NCBI RefSeq assembly: GCF_000828635.1
Contig: NZ_AP012547.1
Location: forward strand, 1,984,001-2,048,000
Reading direction: 5' to 3'
DNA length: 64,000 bases
From: Sulfuritalea hydrogenivorans sk43H
Lineage (GTDB): Bacteria; Pseudomonadota; Gammaproteobacteria; Burkholderiales; Rhodocyclaceae
This document shows, one piece after another, positions 55,128-64,000 of this stretch. The notes under the pieces were generated by a model that did not search any database, was not told the DNA's origin, and worked only from the letters and a program-made list of their open reading frames with translations. The translations under genes and the position numbers were made by a program. Numbering within the stretch: position 1 is the stretch's first letter; each line of letters starts with the position of its first letter.

Positions 55128-56471
55128 ATGAATTCACCCTCTGCTCCGGGCGCAATGTCCGCCGAAATCGACCTCCTGATCCGTCCGGAGTGGATCATTC
55201 CCATCGAACCCGCCGGAACCACGCTGTCCGGACATGCACTGGCGGTGAACGACGGAAATATCCTTGCCCTGCTGCCCCATGAAGAAGCCATGCAGCGCTT
55301 CCGGCCGCGACGGACGGTCGAATTGCCCGGCCAGGTCGTGCTGCCGGGCCTGATCAACCTGCACACGCATGCCGCCATGAGCCTTTTGCGCGGCTACGCA
55401 GACGACCTGCCGCTGATGCGCTGGCTGTCCGAGCGCATCTGGCCCGCCGAAGCGCGCCATGCCGGGCCGGATTTTGTCCGTGCCGGCACCCTCCTCGCCT
55501 GCGCCGAAATGCTGCGTGGCGGGATTACCACCTTCAACGACATGTACTTCTTTCCGGACGCCGCCGCCGAAGCCGCCCGACGAGTTGGAATGCGCGCCGT
55601 GCTTGGCATTGTCGTGATCGAATTCCCCACCGGCTATGCCGCGGACGCCGACGATTATCTGGCCAGGGGCCTGGCGGCCCGCGACGCATTGAGCGACGAC
55701 CCGCTGCTGAGTTTCTGCCTCGCGCCGCACGCGCCCTATACCGTCGCGGACAAGACCTTCGACAAGATCGCCACCCTCGCGGCACAACTGGAAATTCCCG
55801 TTCATGTGCACCTGCATGAAACCGCCCACGAAATCGAGGAAAGCCTCAAGCAGCATGGCGTGCGTCCCGTTGAACGCATGCGCCGACTCGGCCTGCTCGG
55901 GCCGCAGTTGATCGCGGCGCATGGCGTGCATCTGGACGCTGGCGAAATCGATCTGCTTGCTCATGAAGGCTGCCATGTCGCGCATTGCCCGACCTCCAAC
56001 CTGAAACTCGGCAGCGGCATTGCCCCCGTCTCGGCGATGCAATCGCGTGGCCTGAATTTCGGTCTGGGAACCGATGGAGCAGCCTCGAACAACCGCCTCG
56101 ACCTGTTTCAGGAGATGCGTCATGCCGCGCTTCTGGCCAAGGGTGCCAGTCAGAATGCCGAGTCGCTGGATGCGCATGCAAGCCTCCATGCGGCCACGCT
56201 GGGCGGCGCCCGCGCGCTCGGACTGGACGAACGCATCGGCTCCCTGCTACCCGGCAAGGCCGCCGATCTCTGCGCGGTTCGTCTCGATGAGTGGCTGCTT
56301 CAGCCGTGCTTTGATCCGGCTTCCCACCTTGTCTACGTTGCCGGGCGCGAACAGGTCACGCATACCTGGGTCAACGGCAAACTGGTAATGAGCGCAGGCG
56401 TTCCGGTGCAAATCGGCATTTCAGAATTGCTTGACATCACAGGTTTGTGGCATACTCGCCTGACGTCCTGA
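55128..56471 (+). CDS. TRZ/ATZ-family amidohydrolase (MTA/SAH deaminase-like)
   Basis: 447 aa from MNSPSAPGAMSAEIDLLIRP; the start at 55155 (MSAEID) is an alternative, since neither has a clean ribosome site. Metal sites: VLPGLINLHTHAAMSLLRGY, PVHVHLHETAHEIEESLKQH, LIAAHGVHLDAGEIDLLAHE, and NFGLGTDGAASNNRLDLFQE. It probably deaminates methylthioadenosine or S-adenosylhomocysteine in purine salvage. Divergent from gyrA and upstream of ompA/ubiG, the order seen in related genomes. Confidence 0.88.
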   Translation: MNSPSAPGAMSAEIDLLIRPEWIIPIEPAGTTLSGHALAVNDGNILALLPHEEAMQRFRPRRTVELPGQVVLPGLINLHTHAAMSLLRGYADDLPLMRWLSERIWPAEARHAGPDFVRAGTLLACAEMLRGGITTFNDMYFFPDAAAEAARRVGMRAVLGIVVIEFPTGYAADADDYLARGLAARDALSDDPLLSFCLAPHAPYTVADKTFDKIATLAAQLEIPVHVHLHETAHEIEESLKQHGVRPVERMRRLGLLGPQLIAAHGVHLDAGEIDLLAHEGCHVAHCPTSNLKLGSGIAPVSAMQSRGLNFGLGTDGAASNNRLDLFQEMRHAALLAKGASQNAESLDAHASLHAATLGGARALGLDERIGSLLPGKAADLCAVRLDEWLLQPCFDPASHLVYVAGREQVTHTWVNGKLVMSAGVPVQIGISELLDITGLWHTRLTS

Positions 56472-56550
56472 AGCGATGCCGCACTCAGGGAAAAGATGAA
56501 ACGCCTGACTCTGTCACACTTAAACCCAACAAACCCAACAAGGGGGGAAC

Positions 56551-57219
56551 ATGATCAATAGCGCCAAACATTCTCTGCTGCTCGCCACTCTGCTCGGGCT
56601 TTCCGCTTCCGCTCTCGCCCAGACGCCGGGCGTAGACATGAAGGGCACCGTCGGTTACGCCATTGACCAGCGCGGTTTCGTTGTAAAAAGCGGTACCGGC
56701 CTGTGCTGGCGTACCGGGTACTGGACCCCGGCCATGGCCGTGGAAGAATGCGATCCGGATCTGGTGAAGAAGGCCGAACCCGCCCCCAAGAGCCGTGCCG
56801 TGGCCGCTGCGCCCGCCGCCGCACCCAAGCCCGCCGCCCAGAAGGTGACGCTGGCCGCTGACGCGCTGTTCGACTTCAACAAGGCTGATTTGCGTGCTGA
56901 AGGCAAGGCCAAGCTGGACAAGCTTGCCGGCGACATCAAGGGCATCAAGCTCGAAGTCATCATCGCCGTCGGCCACGCCGACCGTTTCGGTACCGACGCC
57001 TACAACCAGAAGCTGTCCGAGAAGCGCGCCGAGTCGGTGAAGGCTTATCTGGTTTCCAAGGGAATCGAACCGAACCGCGTCTACACCGAAGGCAAGGGCG
57101 AAAAGCAGCCGATCACCAAGCCTGATCAGTGCAAGGGCCCGAAGAGCAAGAAGGTCATCGATTGCCTGCAACCCGATCGCCGCGTCGAAATCGAAGTCAT
57201 CGGTACCAAGGCTCAGTAA
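56551..57219 (+). CDS. OmpA-family outer membrane protein
   Basis: 222 aa with a strong GGGGGGAA ribosome site. Signal peptide of about 23 residues (HSLLLATLLGLSASALAQT). A short N-terminal region (GFVVKSGTGLCWRTGYWTPA) is followed by an Ala/Pro linker and an OmpA_C peptidoglycan-binding domain: LAADALFDFNKADLRAEGKA, VGHADRFGTDAYNQKLSEKR, AESVKAYLVSKGIEPNRVYT. It should sit in the periplasm or outer membrane and hold the cell wall. No eight-strand barrel is evident. Confidence 0.92.
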   Translation: MINSAKHSLLLATLLGLSASALAQTPGVDMKGTVGYAIDQRGFVVKSGTGLCWRTGYWTPAMAVEECDPDLVKKAEPAPKSRAVAAAPAAAPKPAAQKVTLAADALFDFNKADLRAEGKAKLDKLAGDIKGIKLEVIIAVGHADRFGTDAYNQKLSEKRAESVKAYLVSKGIEPNRVYTEGKGEKQPITKPDQCKGPKSKKVIDCLQPDRRVEIEVIGTKAQ

Positions 57220-57240
57220 TACCGTCCGACTCCGGAAAAA

Positions 57241-57265
57241 GCCCTGCCCCGCAGGGCTTTTTTTT
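57241..57265 (+). terminator. Rho-independent terminator after the OmpA-family gene
   Basis: GCCCTGC and GCAGGGC form a perfect 7-bp stem with loop CCC, flanked by A-tract and followed by eight T residues. Confidence 0.92.
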
Positions 57266-57388
57266 GCCTGCCCCCGTCCCACCAGGGGATACCGTCCCTG
57301 CGGGACATAAAGGGGAATTCCAGGCACGCAAAGCGTGCATCATGCTTGCTGCCGGCTGCGGTATCCGAGGATAATCTGGAACGCCACC

Positions 57389-58096
57389 ATGAACATGAAC
57401 AGCAACGCCGATCCCCGCGAACTGGACAAATTCGGGGAAGTCGCCCATCGCTGGTGGGATCCGAACTCCGAATTTCGTCCCCTGCATGACATCAATCCGG
57501 CCCGTGTGGCCTGGATTGACGGTCACGCCAATCTCAAGGGCAAACAGGTAATCGACATTGGCTGTGGCGGCGGGTTGCTCAGCGAAGGCATGGCGGCCCT
57601 GGGCGCGCAGGTCACCGGAATCGACCTGTCCGAAAAAGCACTCGGCATCGCCCGCCTGCACCTCTTTGAGAGCGGGCATGCCATCGACTATCGCCTGATT
57701 TCAGCCGAAGCCATGGCGGAAGAGGCCCCGTCCCGTTTCGACCTCGTCACCTGCCTGGAGATGCTGGAGCATGTACCCGATCCGGCCAGCACCATTGCCG
57801 CCTGCGCCCGACTGGTGAAGCCCGGTGGCCAGGTATTCCTGTCCACCATCAATCGCAACCCGAAAGCCTACATGCTTGCGGTGCTTGGCGCCGAATACAT
57901 CTTCAATCTGCTGCCGCGCGGCACCCATGATTACACGCGCTTCCTCAAGCCGGCCGAACTCGCGCGCCTGTGCCGCGCCGCGGGACTCGAAGTCCTCGAA
58001 ATCACCGGCTTGCGCTACAACCCGCTGAAGCGCGATGCCTCAATCGGTGCCGATACCGATGCGAACTACCTGCTCAGGGCCCGACGCAATGCCTGA
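57389..58096 (+). CDS. ubiG: Ubiquinone biosynthesis O-methyltransferase UbiG
   Basis: 235 aa from [23 protein letters not shown]-binding [40 protein letters not shown] and [20 protein letters not shown] are typical of UbiG. It carries out both O-methylations of ubiquinone synthesis. It overlaps gph by 8 bases, so they are coupled. Confidence 0.95.
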   Translation: MNMNSNADPRELDKFGEVAHRWWDPNSEFRPLHDINPARVAWIDGHANLKGKQVIDIGCGGGLLSEGMAALGAQVTGIDLSEKALGIARLHLFESGHAIDYRLISAEAMAEEAPSRFDLVTCLEMLEHVPDPASTIAACARLVKPGGQVFLSTINRNPKAYMLAVLGAEYIFNLLPRGTHDYTRFLKPAELARLCRAAGLEVLEITGLRYNPLKRDASIGADTDANYLLRARRNA

Positions 58097-58748
58097 GGCG
58101 GTACTTTTCGATCTCGACGGCACCCTGGCCGATACCGCGCCCGATCTGGGTGGCGCCCTCAATCAACTGCTGCTGGAGCAAGGGCGCGGTCCGTTGCCGA
58201 TGGAACAATTGAGGCCCCATGTATCTTCCGGTGCCCGCGGCATGATCGGCGCCGGTCTCGGCATCACTCCGGCTGATCCTGCTTACATGGCCCTGCAGCA
58301 GCGATTTCTGGCGATTTATCAGGAGGCGCTGTGCGTCGGCACGCGTCTGTTCGAAGGCATGGCCGAGCACCTCGACGAACTCGAAACGCAGGGCATTCCC
58401 TGGGGAATCGTCACCAACAAGTCGCAGCGTTTTGCGATTCCCCTGATGGAAGGGCTCGGCTTGCGCCAGCGCAGCCTCTGCATCGTCTGCGGCGACAGCG
58501 CCCAGCGCTCCAAGCCCCATGCCCACCCCATGCAACTCGCCAGCGCCGTGATCGGGATCGCGGCGGCAGATTGCATCTACGTCGGTGACGATGAGCGGGA
58601 TGTCATCTCCGGCCGCGCAGTCGGCATGAGGACCGTGGTCGCTGCCTGGGGTTATCTGGGGGACGGCAAGCCTCCGGCGGCATGGGGGGCCGATGCCATT
58701 GCCGCGTCGCCGCAAGATATTCTCGGCATCGCGGCGGCAAACCGATAG
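58089..58748 (+). CDS. gph: Phosphoglycolate phosphatase (HAD family)
   Basis: 219 aa from [20 protein letters not shown], with catalytic aspartates D8 and D10. [40 protein letters not shown] and [20 protein letters not shown] complete the HAD motifs. It removes 2-phosphoglycolate formed by repair or oxygenation. Coupled to ubiG; the tmRNA gene follows after 51 bases. Confidence 0.93.
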   Translation: MPEAVLFDLDGTLADTAPDLGGALNQLLLEQGRGPLPMEQLRPHVSSGARGMIGAGLGITPADPAYMALQQRFLAIYQEALCVGTRLFEGMAEHLDELETQGIPWGIVTNKSQRFAIPLMEGLGLRQRSLCIVCGDSAQRSKPHAHPMQLASAVIGIAAADCIYVGDDERDVISGRAVGMRTVVAAWGYLGDGKPPAAWGADAIAASPQDILGIAAANR

Positions 58749-58799
58749 AATCGCACTTGCAATCCGCAGATCGGGCTCCATTTGATCTGCACGATCCCA

Positions 58800-59161
58800 G
58801 GGGGCGACATGGCTTCGACATGGGTGACAAAGCATGCAGGGCATACCGAGGATCCGGGTACCTCGTAAATCCATCTGGAAAGCACTAACTGCCAACGACG
58901 AGCGTTACGCTCTAGCCGCTTAATTGCGGCTGGCTTCCGAACTGGCTTTCTCACGGGCCAGGCAGCGCAAGCTGCATCGGAATCATTTACGTGAGATAAG
59001 GCCATGCAGTGTCGCGATGCATGGTTCGAAAACCCAGCGAATCGCCTGTAACCAGCCTGTCCGTCGGCGGGGCGCGGGTTAAATCAAATGACGCGGCTAA
59101 GTATGTAGAACTGCCTGTGGCGCGCTTATGGACGCGGGTTCAATTCCCGCCGCCTCCACCA
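58800..59161 (+). ncRNA. ssrA: Transfer-messenger RNA (tmRNA)
   Basis: 362 bases. The 5' end GGGGGCGACATGGCTTCGAC pairs with the 3' end CGCCTCC before ACCA, closing the alanine-tRNA-like domain; the T arm GGGTTCAATTCCC is present. The tag reading frame 58891-58923 encodes ANDERYALAA and stops TAA, a betaproteobacterial tag. It rescues stalled ribosomes with SmpB, encoded at 30627. A terminator follows. Confidence 0.97.
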
Positions 59162-59177
59162 TTTAGTCGTTTCAGGC

Positions 59178-59209
59178 AAAAGGCCGCCAGCGAGAGCTGG
59201 CGGCCTTTT
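59178..59209 (+). terminator. Rho-independent terminator of ssrA
   Basis: GGCCGCCAG and CTGGCGGCC form a 9-bp stem with a 6-base loop, extended by A/T pairs and ending TTTTGCTTTC. Confidence 0.9.
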
Positions 59210-59239
59210 GCTTTCATCGACAGAGCCCTGAAAACCCGG

Positions 59240-59554
59240 TCAAGGTGCCAGGCAAGCCTTTGCCCCGGCTTCGGCCCCGATTCGTTTGAGCAGGACCACC
59301 TTGGCTTCGCCAGTCAGTTTGTCGTCAAGAAACGCTGCGTCGGCTTCGGTGGCAAAACGCTGACACTCCGGCTTCGCCAGGATTCTGGTGCGATATTGAT
59401 AGACAACAGTCACCTCGTTCTGGACAGCGGGTTGATAAGGCTTCTGCTTTGCCGGCGCTACGGGCGCCGCCGCGTTGGCGGCGAGCGGCAACGCGCACGC
59501 AACCATCAGGGCACATTTCAGGACGGATCGAACCGCCTTCACAAGCGTGAACAT
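59240..59554 (-). CDS. Hypothetical exported protein, 104 aa
   Basis: From MFTLVKAVRSVLKCALMVAC, with GGAGA upstream. Residues 1-30 are a signal peptide (LKCALMVACALPLAANAAAP, cut after ANA or AAA). The mature part has VQNEVTVVYQYRTRILAKPE and a C-terminal AEAGAKACLAP; two cysteines (in KPECQRF and KACLAP) could pair. It is probably periplasmic. No known domain. The 241 bases up to the tRNA terminator (59555-59795) hold its promoter region and nothing else that I recognise. Confidence 0.65.
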   Translation of the reverse strand: MFTLVKAVRSVLKCALMVACALPLAANAAAPVAPAKQKPYQPAVQNEVTVVYQYRTRILAKPECQRFATEADAAFLDDKLTGEAKVVLLKRIGAEAGAKACLAP

Positions 59555-59758
59555 GAGTGTTCTCCAGATCAGTCGATATCGGTTTTGATTCAGCCCGGCT
59601 GGCTGCACGAAAGCCACCGGCAAGGCAAATACTACCGCCATTCCGCCGCTACGGATGGTGCCGCGTTGCATTATGCAAGGCGTGAAGCCGGGTCGAAAGT
59701 CGGCGCTGGCGACACGGCGGGCAGGACCCGAAAGCAAGCGTGCAAGCCGTGTCCGGCG

Positions 59759-59786
59759 AAAAAAAGGCCCCCATCGCTGGGGGCCT
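59759..59786 (-). terminator. Rho-independent terminator of tRNA-Thr
   Basis: AAGGCCCCCAGCGATGGGGG and CC give a 7- to 9-bp stem on the minus strand followed by seven U residues. Confidence 0.88.
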
Positions 59787-59795
59787 TGGTGCCAC

Positions 59796-59871
59796 TGGTG
59801 CCGGCAGTCGGAATCGAACTGACGACCTACCGCTTACAAGGCGGTTGCTCTACCAACTGAGCTATGCCGGC
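59796..59871 (-). tRNA. tRNA-Thr (anticodon TGT)
   Basis: 76 bases including encoded CCA. Acceptor GCCGGCA/TGCCGGC, D arm AGCTCAGTTGGTAGAGCA, anticodon stem CCGCC/GGCGG with loop TTGTAA giving anticodon UGU, T arm with GTTCGATTC. All arms pair. No integrase lies beside it. Confidence 0.96.
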
Positions 59872-59939
59872 TCGAATCGAATTATAGCGGAGGCGATCCG
59901 CTGCTATAAACTTCGTTCTCACCGCTTTCGACTTCGCAC

Positions 59940-61466
59940 ATGGTCGCCAGTTCGTCTCCTCGCCAGCCTTTGCACCTGCTCGTCATCGCAGCCTCCGATG
60001 AGCTTGCGGCGCATCTGCGTCCGGTCTTTGCCGAGGAAGACAAAGCCTGTGAATTCCAGCGCATCGGCACGCCGGCCGGCTTGCGCACCGCACTGCGCGA
60101 CCAGCCCTGGGATGCCGTCCTGTATATCCCCGGCGTTTCCTCGCTCTCGGTGCAGGCCGCGGTCAGGCAGATCGATGAATCCGGCTTTGACTTGCCCCTG
60201 ATTCTTGTCGCCGGCCCCAATGACGAACGCGGCACGCAACGGGCAATGAAGGCCGGCGCGCGCGACGTGATCGACGCGGACCGCCTGGAACGCCTGATCC
60301 CGGCCGTCGAACGCGAAGTGCGTGAAGCCAGGCATCGTGCCGACCACCGCGCCGCACTGGAAATGCTCAACGAGAGCCAGGCGCGTTTCGATGCGCTGGC
60401 ATCCAACCTGCCGGGCATGCTGTTCCACCTGCGTCGCGATGCCGAAGGCGAATTCCGGTTTCTGTTCGTCAGTGAAGGCTGCCAGAAACTTTTCGGTTTC
60501 AAGCAGCAGGATCTTCTCGCATCGGCCGGCAGGCTGTTCGAAGCCTTTGATGCGGACAAGCGCAAGAGCCTTGAAAATGCCCTGCGCGAATCCGCGGCCA
60601 AGGGCACCCTGCTCAACTGGGAAGGCCATACCCGCGGCCGCACCCGGCAGAAATGGATCAACCTGCGTTCCACGCCCCACCGCTTCGATTCCGGCGTCGT
60701 CGAATGGCGCGGGATTGCCACCAATATCACCGACAGCAAGGAAAGCGAAGCAGAGTTGCGCGGCTCGCGACAGCAACTCGCCGAGCTTTCAACCCACCTC
60801 GAAGCCGTCAAGGAAGAAGAGCGGGAACGCATTTCGCGCGACATCCACGACGAACTCGGCTCGATTCTGGTCTTTCTGAAAATCGAGGCAGCCCAGCTCG
60901 CCAGTAAGCTGCCGGAAGGCGCCGGTCGTTTGCGCGAGAAGGCCCATTCGATCGAGAGTTTGCTTGACCAGGCGATGAGCACCGCCAGCCGCGTTGCCCG
61001 CGAGTTGCGTCCCGGCATCCTCAAGGAGTTCGGCCTGCCCGCTGCCATCGAATGCCAGGCGGAGGACTTTACGCAGCGTTTCGGCATTCCGTGCCGGGTC
61101 CAGTGCGACGAAGACGCCATCGAACCGGAGCCCGAGACCTCGCTGGCGCTGTTCCGCATTGCCCAGGAGGCGCTGACCAATGTCGCCAAACACGCGCATG
61201 CATCGCTGGTTGTCATGCGTTTGCGGCGCGAACGCGGTAACATCCTGCTCGAAATCAGGGACAACGGCCGCGGGATTTCCGAAGCGGACATGCAGAAGCC
61301 GAAGTCCTTTGGTCTGCGTGGCATTCGGGAGCGGGTATTGAGTCTTTCCGGAGAGTTTTCCATCGGCCCGGCGGAACACGCCGGCACTCACATTGTCCTG
61401 CGCGTGCCGGAAAAACCCGGTGTAGAACCACCCAGCGAAGAAGAATTGCAACGTAACCTGTTCTGA
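59940..61466 (+). CDS. Sensor histidine kinase, NarX/HisKA_3 type, with PAS domain and degenerate receiver
   Basis: 508 aa. N-terminal 1-125 resembles a response-regulator receiver (LHLLVIAASDELAAHLRPVF, GARDVIDADRLERLIPAVER) but has a tyrosine region (AVLYIPG) where the phospho-acceptor aspartate is expected, so it is probably inactive. A PAS domain follows (residues 148-265), then the HisKA_3 helix with H303 in RERISRDIHDELGSIL and a HATPase (LFRIAQEALTNVAKHAHASL, LEIRDNGRGISEADM). No membrane segment, so it senses a cytoplasmic signal. Coupled to the NarL-type regulator 2 bases downstream. Confidence 0.9.
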   Translation: MVASSSPRQPLHLLVIAASDELAAHLRPVFAEEDKACEFQRIGTPAGLRTALRDQPWDAVLYIPGVSSLSVQAAVRQIDESGFDLPLILVAGPNDERGTQRAMKAGARDVIDADRLERLIPAVEREVREARHRADHRAALEMLNESQARFDALASNLPGMLFHLRRDAEGEFRFLFVSEGCQKLFGFKQQDLLASAGRLFEAFDADKRKSLENALRESAAKGTLLNWEGHTRGRTRQKWINLRSTPHRFDSGVVEWRGIATNITDSKESEAELRGSRQQLAELSTHLEAVKEEERERISRDIHDELGSILVFLKIEAAQLASKLPEGAGRLREKAHSIESLLDQAMSTASRVARELRPGILKEFGLPAAIECQAEDFTQRFGIPCRVQCDEDAIEPEPETSLALFRIAQEALTNVAKHAHASLVVMRLRRERGNILLEIRDNGRGISEADMQKPKSFGLRGIRERVLSLSGEFSIGPAEHAGTHIVLRVPEKPGVEPPSEEELQRNLF

Positions 61467-61468
61467 CC

Positions 61469-62110
61469 ATGGCCGACAAGATCCACGTTCTCATTGCCGA
61501 TGACCACGCCATTGTGCGGCAGGGTCTCAAACAGATCCTTTCGGACACCGAAGACCTGCTCGTCACCGGAGAAGCGGATGACGGCGCCGAAGCCCTGCAG
61601 CTTGCGCGACAGCAGCCGTGGGATGTGTTCCTGCTCGACGTCTCGATGCCCAACCGGAACGGCATCGACACCCTGAAACAACTGAAGAAGGAGTTTCCTC
61701 GCCTGCCGGTGCTGATTCTCAGCATGCATCCCGAGGAGCAATACGCGGTGCGCGCCCTGAAAGCCGGCGCCTCGGGTTACCTCACCAAGCAGAGCGCGCC
61801 GGAACAACTGGTCACCGCCATTCGCCAGGTTGCCTCGGGCAAGAAATATCTGAGCCCGGCCGTTGCCCAGCAGCTGGCGGAAGCGATTTCGGAGAATACC
61901 GAGAAATCGCCGCACGAACGGATCACCGATCGCGAGTATCAGGTGCTGGTGCTTATCTCCACCGGCAATACGCTGACGCAGATCGCCGAAAAACTGAACC
62001 TCGGTGTTGCCACCGTCAGCACCTATCGCGCCCGCCTGCTCGAAAAAATGGGCCTCAAAAGCACGGCAGAGCTGATCCGTTACGGGCTCGAACACGGGTT
62101 GGTGGAGTAA
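61469..62110 (+). CDS. NarL/FixJ (LuxR-type) response regulator
   Basis: 213 aa. Receiver domain with D57 in VFLLDVSMPNRNG and acidic pocket ADDHAIVRQG; LuxR helix-turn-helix ITDREYQVLVLISTGNTLTQ, IAEKLNLGVATVSTYRARLL. It is the obvious partner of the kinase upstream and is 6 bases from the GGDEF gene, so a single signal may set both transcription and c-di-GMP. Confidence 0.94.
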   Translation: MADKIHVLIADDHAIVRQGLKQILSDTEDLLVTGEADDGAEALQLARQQPWDVFLLDVSMPNRNGIDTLKQLKKEFPRLPVLILSMHPEEQYAVRALKAGASGYLTKQSAPEQLVTAIRQVASGKKYLSPAVAQQLAEAISENTEKSPHERITDREYQVLVLISTGNTLTQIAEKLNLGVATVSTYRARLLEKMGLKSTAELIRYGLEHGLVE

Positions 62111-62116
62111 CGAGAC

Positions 62117-63916
62117 ATGTCCAAACCCAGCCAGCCATTCGAGATCGCCCGCGAAACACTGCGCCGCCTGGCGACGACCAAGACGCCGCCGACACCCGAC
62201 AATTATCGGGCGATTTATCACGAAATCACCGGTTCGAAAATCGCGGAACCCTTTCCGGAGCGCTCGCTGAAGGCCCTGCACGCTGCGTTGCCGCGCGACA
62301 CCGCGGAACAGATCCGTTTTGCCAGGCAGCTCGAAACCGCCATTGCCGGCGCCAACTGGGATGGAGTCGGCATGGCACTGACCGACCTGCTGGCCAAGCC
62401 CGGTGCCGAGCCGCTTGCCTGGTCCTCGCTGATTCACGAACTGGTGCAGCAACTCGACACCCATCACGCGGGATTGACGACGACCAAGAAGAAAGAGACC
62501 GTGGAGCATGTGCTGTCGGTTTCCAATTCCCCCGAACTGCTGTATTCCCGTTTGCAGTCGGCGGTCCGGTCCTGGGCGCATACGCCAATCGGCGACAGCA
62601 CCGAACTGGTGTCCGCCGTGGCGCCCGAATCATCCCTGTCGTCTCCCGCCCCAGCGACGGGGTCCGGTGGCAGGCCGCTGGCGGCGGGTTCCGGACGGGA
62701 TCAGCCGGCATCTCGTGGCGGCATTGGCGAACTCCAGGAGCTGATTGCCCAACTGCTCAACAACACCTTGTCCATCGTGCTGGCCGAGAATCCGGAACTG
62801 GCGCGCGAGTCGAGCGAAATCGCGGCGGCGGTGCGGGCGGCGCGCAATGAAGAGGAGCTCGGTCGGCTCGCCGAGCGCCTGAAGAAGCTCGGCTATCGCG
62901 CCCAGTACGTTGCGGAAGACCAGGCTGAACTCAAATCCGCCCTGCTGCAACTGGTGCATCTCATTATCGAAAACATCAGCGAGCTGGTGGTTGATGACCA
63001 ATGGCTGACGGGCCAGATCAGCGTCGTGCGCGAACTCATCAACGAGCCGCTGACCCTGCGCCGGCTGGACGATGTCGAGCGCCGGATGAAAGATGTCATC
63101 ATCAAGCAGAGCTCTCTCAAGAAGAGCCTGAACGACGCCAAGGACAGGCTCAAGCTGATGCTGGCCACGTTCGTCGACCGCCTGTCGGATTTTTCCGAAA
63201 CCACCAGCGGCTATCACGACAAGATCGAAAACTGCGCGCAACGCATCAGCAAGGCCAACGACATCTCCGAGCTGTCCGACGTACTCGATGAAGTCATGCG
63301 CGAGACACGGGTCGTTCAACTCAATGCCGCGCGCTCGCGCGACGAACTGAGCGTCATGCGCACCCGTGTCAGCGAGGCCGAGCGCGAAGTGACCCGACTC
63401 CAGAATGAACTGGCGCATGCCAGCGACCTGGTTCGTCACGATGCCTTGACCGGCGCGCTCAATCGCAAGGGCATGGACGAAGCCCTGGAAAGCGAAGTCG
63501 CCCGCCTGCGCCGCCAGGGAGGATCGCTGAGCCTGGCGATGCTCGACATCGACAACTTCAAGAAGCTCAACGACAGCCTCGGCCATGCCGTGGGCGACGC
63601 CGCGCTGGTGCATCTTTCGCAGGTCGCGCGCGAGACCATCCGGCCCCAGGACACGCTGGCCCGCTACGGTGGCGAGGAATTCGTCATTCTGCTGCCCAAC
63701 ACGCCAATCGGCGACGCCGTGAGCGCCATGGTCCGCGTCCAGCGCGAGCTCACGCGCCGCTTCTTCCTGAGCAATAACGATAAAGTACTCATCACCTTCA
63801 GTTGTGGCGTCGCGGAGCTGCAAGACGAAGAGACGCCCTACGATGCCCTGAAGCGCGCCGATGAAGCCATGTACCTGGCCAAACGGGCAGGCAAGAACCG
63901 CGTAGTACCGGCCTGA
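62117..63916 (+). CDS. GGDEF-domain diguanylate cyclase
   Basis: 599 aa. Start at 62117 lies 6 bases after the regulator stop. The first 420 residues are mostly helical, with predicted coiled coils near SVMRTRVSEAEREVTRLQNE, and no membrane segment. The C-terminal GGDEF domain has HDALTGALNRKGMDEALESE, MLDIDNFKKLNDSLGHAVGD and the active-site RYGGEEFVILLP (GGEEF near 518). It should make c-di-GMP; no inhibitory RxxD is obvious five residues before GGEEF. Confidence 0.92.
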   Translation: MSKPSQPFEIARETLRRLATTKTPPTPDNYRAIYHEITGSKIAEPFPERSLKALHAALPRDTAEQIRFARQLETAIAGANWDGVGMALTDLLAKPGAEPLAWSSLIHELVQQLDTHHAGLTTTKKKETVEHVLSVSNSPELLYSRLQSAVRSWAHTPIGDSTELVSAVAPESSLSSPAPATGSGGRPLAAGSGRDQPASRGGIGELQELIAQLLNNTLSIVLAENPELARESSEIAAAVRAARNEEELGRLAERLKKLGYRAQYVAEDQAELKSALLQLVHLIIENISELVVDDQWLTGQISVVRELINEPLTLRRLDDVERRMKDVIIKQSSLKKSLNDAKDRLKLMLATFVDRLSDFSETTSGYHDKIENCAQRISKANDISELSDVLDEVMRETRVVQLNAARSRDELSVMRTRVSEAEREVTRLQNELAHASDLVRHDALTGALNRKGMDEALESEVARLRRQGGSLSLAMLDIDNFKKLNDSLGHAVGDAALVHLSQVARETIRPQDTLARYGGEEFVILLPNTPIGDAVSAMVRVQRELTRRFFLSNNDKVLITFSCGVAELQDEETPYDALKRADEAMYLAKRAGKNRVVPA

Positions 63917-63951
63917 AACGGCGGGCCTGACAATCCACAGGAGGAGTCACC

Positions 63952-64000
63952 ATGAAGACCTTGAAACAGCTGCTTGACCAGCGTCCGCGCACCCCGATTG
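63952..64000 (+). CDS. Start of a gene cut by the window edge (possibly a CBS-domain protein)
   Basis: GGAGGAG lies 7 bases before the ATG at 63952. The 16 visible residues, MKTLKQLLDQRPRTPI, resemble the start of small CBS-domain proteins, but this is too short to be sure. It follows the GGDEF gene by 35 bases. Confidence 0.4.
   Translation, partial: MKTLKQLLDQRPRTPI

Noticed and set aside
58800-59161. tmRNA 3' end as the integration site of an element
   Set aside because: ssrA is a frequent target, but no integrase or duplicated 3' end lies next to it; the neighbouring genes are ordinary.
59796-59871. tRNA-Thr as an attachment site
   Set aside because: No integrase nearby and no repeat of the tRNA end was noticed in the window.

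Overview
The window looks like a chromosomal segment of a betaproteobacterium, probably Rhodocyclales or a relative. The gene order gyrA-serC-serA-pheA-hisC-tyrA-aroA/cmk-rpsA-ihfB-lapA-lapB, the ratA/rnfH/smpB cluster and a tmRNA with proteolysis tag ANDERYALAA all fit that group. The genus is inferred, not shown.

Positions 1 to about 26,640 are one end of an integrated mobile element (ICE-like genomic island). A P4-type tyrosine integrase (25115-26344) sits next to the 3' end of guaA, a known integration target. Next to it are an AlpA-type regulator, a small DUF3820/HslR pair, an Ala/Lys-tailed HU protein and an AcaB/PFL_4669-like protein. Then follows a long, almost entirely minus-strand maintenance module: ssb, small membrane proteins, a RecE-like nuclease, RecT, a large ParB, the PRTRC cassette (E, C, a 70-aa protein, F, B, A, ThiF), a 1666-aa methylase-helicase, a Toprim primase, an ArdC-like zincin and RadC. 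The left edge holds a WYL repressor and the start of hsdM, so a type I restriction-modification system lies outside the window. The other attachment site is also outside.

The most unusual content is in this element. First, the PRTRC cassette encodes what reads as a complete ubiquitin-like conjugation set: E1 (ThiF), E2-like (B), beta-grasp modifier (C) and JAMM peptidase (A), tied to a ParB. Second, nearly every intercistronic gap carries the same two-part RNA-like leader: a GC-rich hairpin, then a hairpin whose 3' arm overlaps the Shine-Dalgarno of the next gene. Third, four of these leaders, each at the head of one of four inferred transcription units, carry a hairpin with invariant loop and compensatory stem changes, plus a constant flank able to form a pseudoknot. 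Three copies of a long inverted repeat lie at promoter-containing gaps.

From 26,641 to 64,000 the sequence is ordinary chromosome. guaB-guaA make GMP. ratA/rnfH face smpB. Next come a Bcr/CflA transporter, a methyltransferase, a NYN/OST-HTH protein, recQ and a nitronate-monooxygenase-like enzyme. cysM, hldD, rfaE1, ugd, lapB, lapA, ihfB and rpsA serve cysteine and LPS synthesis and translation. The aroA-cmk fusion, tyrA, hisC, pheA, serA, serC and gyrA form an amino-acid block, all on the minus strand. The plus strand then carries a TRZ/ATZ deaminase, an OmpA-family protein, ubiG, gph and ssrA. After a tRNA-Thr come a NarX-like kinase, its NarL-type regulator, a GGDEF protein and the start of one more gene. 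No insertion sequence, rRNA or CRISPR array was seen.
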